Shown one piece after another: positions 61,619 to 64,000 of a stretch of 64,000 nt of DNA (position 1 is its first letter; each line of letters begins with the position of its first letter). The DNA is taken from contig NZ_JAQGPL010000001.1 in assembly GCF_028826105.1 (NCBI RefSeq), positions 2,506,501 through 2,570,500 on the forward strand, given 5' to 3'. The position numbers were made by a program, and so were the translations under genes. The DNA is from Paenibacillus humicola (lineage in GTDB: Bacteria; Bacillota; Bacilli; Paenibacillales; Paenibacillaceae). Below the pieces are notes generated by a model. It was not told the origin of the DNA. It worked only from the letters and a program-made list of their open reading frames with translations, and made no database searches.

Positions 61619-61697
61619 ATTAGGGAAAATGACCAGCCCCTGGGCGCACATGCCGCATACAGTATAGGATACGAGCATGAAAGGCAGGGGACCAGAA

Positions 61698-62456
61698 GTG
61701 AAGAGCAACCAAAGAATAAGCAGAAGCAAGCTGACGAAGCATCGGGTCATGTCAAGAGATGCTCGATTGCGCAATGCGCTGCCGGCAACGTATCGGATGA
61801 ATAAAGCGCGTTTTTTCAGTATGCTGCAAACCTATCGCAGCATCATTGTCAAGCCAACCGGAAAATGGGGCGGCGAGGGCGTCGTTCTGGTGGAAGAGTC
61901 CGCTCCCGGCGAGTACAAGGTTCACGTGGAGAAAACCCGGAAAACTTTCTCCACTGGGGAAAGCTTGTATGCTTACGTGAAACAAAAAGTACGCTCTGCC
62001 TGTATCGTTCAACGACGGATACGGCTTGCTGCCGTCGGAGGAAGGCCTTTCGACCTGCGGGTTATGGTTCAGCGTCACCGGGAGAAAACGGACTGGAAGG
62101 TTACCGGAAAACTGGCTAAAATAGCAGGGAAAGGGTATATCGTCACCAATATCCGGCGAAGCAAAGGGAGAGTGGCCTCTGTCAGCCGCGCCATCCGGCA
62201 ATCCGACATGAAAACAAAGGATGTTAAAGCGATATGCGGAAAAATCGACCGGATTGCGCTTCGCTCGGCCAAAACGCTGCACGCGTATTATCGCAGCATT
62301 GATACGGTGGGGCTTGATATCGGATTGGACCGGAAAGGGCATGTCTGGATCATCGAGCCCAATTTTACTCCGATGATCGGCCTGTTTTTGCATTTAAAAG
62401 ATAAAAACCAATATCGGCGAATCATGTCCTATCGTCGCGGCCGTGCCGTGACGTAA
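61698..62456 (+). CDS. YheC/YheD-family spore-coat ATP-grasp protein
   Basis: About 252 residues of the ATP-grasp fold in the endospore-coat-associated YheC/D family. ATP-grasp motifs: IIVKPTGKWGGEGVVLV, PFDLRVMVQR and GLDIGLDRKGHVWIIEPNF (metal-binding Glu and Asn). GTG 61698 has the better GGGGA spacing; ATG 61677 is the alternative start. In Bacillales such proteins modify or assemble the spore coat. The reaction is unknown. Confidence 0.85.
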   Translation: MKSNQRISRSKLTKHRVMSRDARLRNALPATYRMNKARFFSMLQTYRSIIVKPTGKWGGEGVVLVEESAPGEYKVHVEKTRKTFSTGESLYAYVKQKVRSACIVQRRIRLAAVGGRPFDLRVMVQRHREKTDWKVTGKLAKIAGKGYIVTNIRRSKGRVASVSRAIRQSDMKTKDVKAICGKIDRIALRSAKTLHAYYRSIDTVGLDIGLDRKGHVWIIEPNFTPMIGLFLHLKDKNQYRRIMSYRRGRAVT

Positions 62457-62603
62457 CGGGCGGGCTGGCCGGTAAGCCTCTTTTGGCGAAGGGCTGATGC
62501 GTTCATGTGAGATTTCGCATTTGCCCGGTGCCGCTTCATACAGGATTCAAGTATGTCGTGTATGCTGAAGCGGAGAGGTCCAACCGGCGGTTTTGAGGAG
62601 TGA

Positions 62604-63242
62604 GTGGAAGAAATGGGTAATGCCATAAATGGCACGATCGAATGGCTGCTCGATTTTGCGCAGCTGGACGGCTACAACATATTGCTGCTGACGATTCCGC
62701 TCGCGATTTTGCAAGGATTTCTCGGCTTTTTTCCTTTTACGACGATCATCATGCTGCACATCTCCGTACTGGGCCTACGCAACGGTCTTATGATGAGCTG
62801 GCTGACGGGAACGATTGCATCCATGGTCGCGTTTTATTTTTTTCGTTATATTTTTTCGGGTTGGGTGAACCAAAGGCTGCGGAAAAAGGTTGAGCGCTAC
62901 GAAAAGTGGCAGGCGTATTTTCAGCGATACGGGGTATGGGCGATCATTTTTCTCCGGACGCTCCCGATCATGCCGAACAGCCTCGTTTCGTTCATGTCTT
63001 CCGTCTCGCCGATCAAATCGATTCCATACTTAGTTTCATCGATTTTCGGGAATTTGTCCAACATTTGGCTGTTTGGCATTATCAGCTCCAAAATTTTGAT
63101 GCCCAAAACCGATATCCGGATGCTCTTGTACACGTACATCGGCTTTTGCGTGCTGCTGTGCGTTCTGTTTTTGGCGCTTCATTCCAAACGGAAAATCAAA
63201 ACAGCCGGTTCCCGGCCGAAAGAAGGGGACCTGCACGTGTAA
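62604..63242 (+). CDS. VTT-domain (DedA/TVP38-like) membrane protein
   Basis: 212 residues with five to six membrane segments. LLLTIPLAILQGFLGFFPFTTII and FLRTLPIMPNSLVSFMSSVSP contain the VTT motif with its conserved glycine and arginine. VTT/DedA proteins are thought to move lipids across the membrane. The GTG 62604 start follows GAGGAG; ATG 62613 is possible. Single gene with its own terminator. Confidence 0.88.
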   Translation: MEEMGNAINGTIEWLLDFAQLDGYNILLLTIPLAILQGFLGFFPFTTIIMLHISVLGLRNGLMMSWLTGTIASMVAFYFFRYIFSGWVNQRLRKKVERYEKWQAYFQRYGVWAIIFLRTLPIMPNSLVSFMSSVSPIKSIPYLVSSIFGNLSNIWLFGIISSKILMPKTDIRMLLYTYIGFCVLLCVLFLALHSKRKIKTAGSRPKEGDLHV

Positions 63243-63254
63243 TGACGCTTGACG

Positions 63255-63296
63255 AAAAAACGGTCCGTGCCGCCGCGTGCGCCTAGGACCGTTTTT
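63255..63296 (+). terminator. Terminator after the VTT gene
   Basis: AAAAACGGTCC and GGACCGTTTTT form an 11-bp stem with a 19-base loop and a T-run. Confidence 0.85.
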
Positions 63297-63363
63297 GCTA
63301 GCCGGAACGGGACAGAAGTGGGTGAGAAAATAGGGAACCGGCTTGAAAAGGAGGTCGGGGGAA

Positions 63364-63861
63364 ATGTTTTATGTCAATGCCAGAGCCTTTATTGAACGTA
63401 AAAAGGAGAACGAGACGGAAATCGTGCTGCAAACCCGAAACAAACCGGGCGAACAGGCGTTAGAACTGCCCGGCGGCAGGCTGGAGTTATTCGAACCGAT
63501 ATTGGACGGATTAAAGCGGGAAGTGTTGGAGGAAACCGGGCTTGCCGTGATCGAAGTCGAGGACGGCCAAAAACGGATCGACACCGCCGGCATTAACGAT
63601 GACTTTGAGGTGGAGTGTGTAGCGCCGTTTTGCGCCTACCAAACGATTAAAGGGCCGGTCGATTCGATCGGTATGTACTTCATCTGCAGTGCGGAAGGCG
63701 AATTGTTGGCGGAAGGCGACGAAACAACAAATTTAATGTGGAAGCCGGTACAAGAAATTGAACGTATGATGAAGGAAAATCCTTTGCAGTTCTCCGATGT
63801 GGACCGGGCCGGAATCCTTAATTATTTAAAGCACCGCTTCGGTTCGCGGCTTGTGGAGTAG
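63364..63861 (+). CDS. Nudix hydrolase
   Basis: 165 residues. Complete Nudix box: LELPGGRLELFEPILDG then LKREVLEETGL (metal-binding Glu residues). A C-terminal part with CVAPFCAYQTIKGPV continues to FSDVDRAGILNYLKH. ATG 63364 follows AAGGAGGT. It hydrolyses a nucleoside diphosphate derivative. The next ORF follows in the same direction. Confidence 0.94.
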   Translation: MFYVNARAFIERKKENETEIVLQTRNKPGEQALELPGGRLELFEPILDGLKREVLEETGLAVIEVEDGQKRIDTAGINDDFEVECVAPFCAYQTIKGPVDSIGMYFICSAEGELLAEGDETTNLMWKPVQEIERMMKENPLQFSDVDRAGILNYLKHRFGSRLVE

Positions 63862-63864
63862 CAG

Positions 63865-64000
63865 ATGCACGGGAAAAGCGAACGTGATTTGAACAAAATC
63901 ATCGGTTTATTTCAAGAAGAGATGCAAGAATGTCTGGCCGGAATTTATTTGCACGGCTCGCTGTCGGTGGGATGCTATAATCCCGAAACGAGCGATATCG
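63865..64000 (+). CDS. Aminoglycoside adenylyltransferase-like nucleotidyltransferase, 3' end missing
   Basis: 45 codons are in the window. ATG 63865 follows GTGGAG by six bases. The reading includes GIYLHGSLSVGCYNPETSDI, the GS-x(n) start of the nucleotidyltransferase active site (Gly-Ser, with the Asp-x-Asp expected just beyond the end). It resembles AadA/DUF4111-like transferases. It starts three bases after the Nudix stop, so it is cotranscribed. Confidence 0.75.
   Translation, partial: MHGKSERDLNKIIGLFQEEMQECLAGIYLHGSLSVGCYNPETSDI

Overview
The window looks like a chromosomal piece of a spore-forming, high-GC member of the Bacillota, most like Paenibacillus or Cohnella. The reasons are strong AGGAGG-type ribosome binding sites, frequent GTG and TTG starts, three LplABC-type sugar importers without local ATPases, a membrane-anchored AraC regulator, a YheC/YheD spore-coat ATP-grasp protein, a LysM coat-like protein, CcpA-type cre sites and a LexA box of the Bacillus type. 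I found no rRNA, tRNA, CRISPR array, phage or insertion sequence. The assignment is inferred from gene content only.

Bases 1-16200. After a truncated sugar permease, a LysM protein and a lone SDR come a sugar-acid block (2.3-7.3 kb: cdaR-type regulator, divergent glycerate kinase, KdgT permease, LarA-family nickel racemase) and an eight-gene block (7.5-15.6 kb: GntR/UTRA regulator, BtpA-family TIM barrel, PfkB kinase, and a complete Dpp/Opp-type ABC importer). In the latter a peptide-type importer appears to serve a sugar-like substrate.

Bases 16200-24200 hold deoC, a small beta-rich protein, a zinc polyol dehydrogenase with a DhaL kinase subunit, and a glcE-glcF-glcD glycolate-oxidase-type operon. 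The partner DhaK lies 16 kb away (35.2-37.5 kb, minus strand) with an RpiB-type isomerase and an SDR. Together these resemble a tetritol (erythritol/threitol) or dihydroxyacetone route split over two loci.

Bases 24300-35100 are a large saccharide locus: an AraC sensor-regulator, two permeases, a 16-codon ORF, a binding lipoprotein, an SDR, a seven-bladed lactonase and an 885-residue cytoplasmic TIM-barrel protein I cannot place in a characterised family. This is the best candidate for an undescribed pathway. Bases 37700-45800 hold an aldo/keto reductase, a LacI regulator and a third LplABC importer followed by a Gfo/Idh/MocA oxidoreductase and a xylose-isomerase-like TIM barrel.

Bases 45900-64000 are mostly single genes: MATE and Bcr-type exporters, a second AraC regulator, two PhyH-type dioxygenases, a D-2-hydroxyacid dehydrogenase, a secreted protein preceded by a triple TTTAGA repeat, an ABC-2 exporter pair, a tiny WYL-like protein with a LexA-type box in its promoter, a gluconolactonase, a 2H phosphoesterase, a YheC/D protein, a VTT membrane protein, a Nudix hydrolase and the start of a nucleotidyltransferase. 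Several gene remnants lie here: a truncated Nudix gene, a VOC gene with a missing middle, and an orphan C-terminal reading frame.
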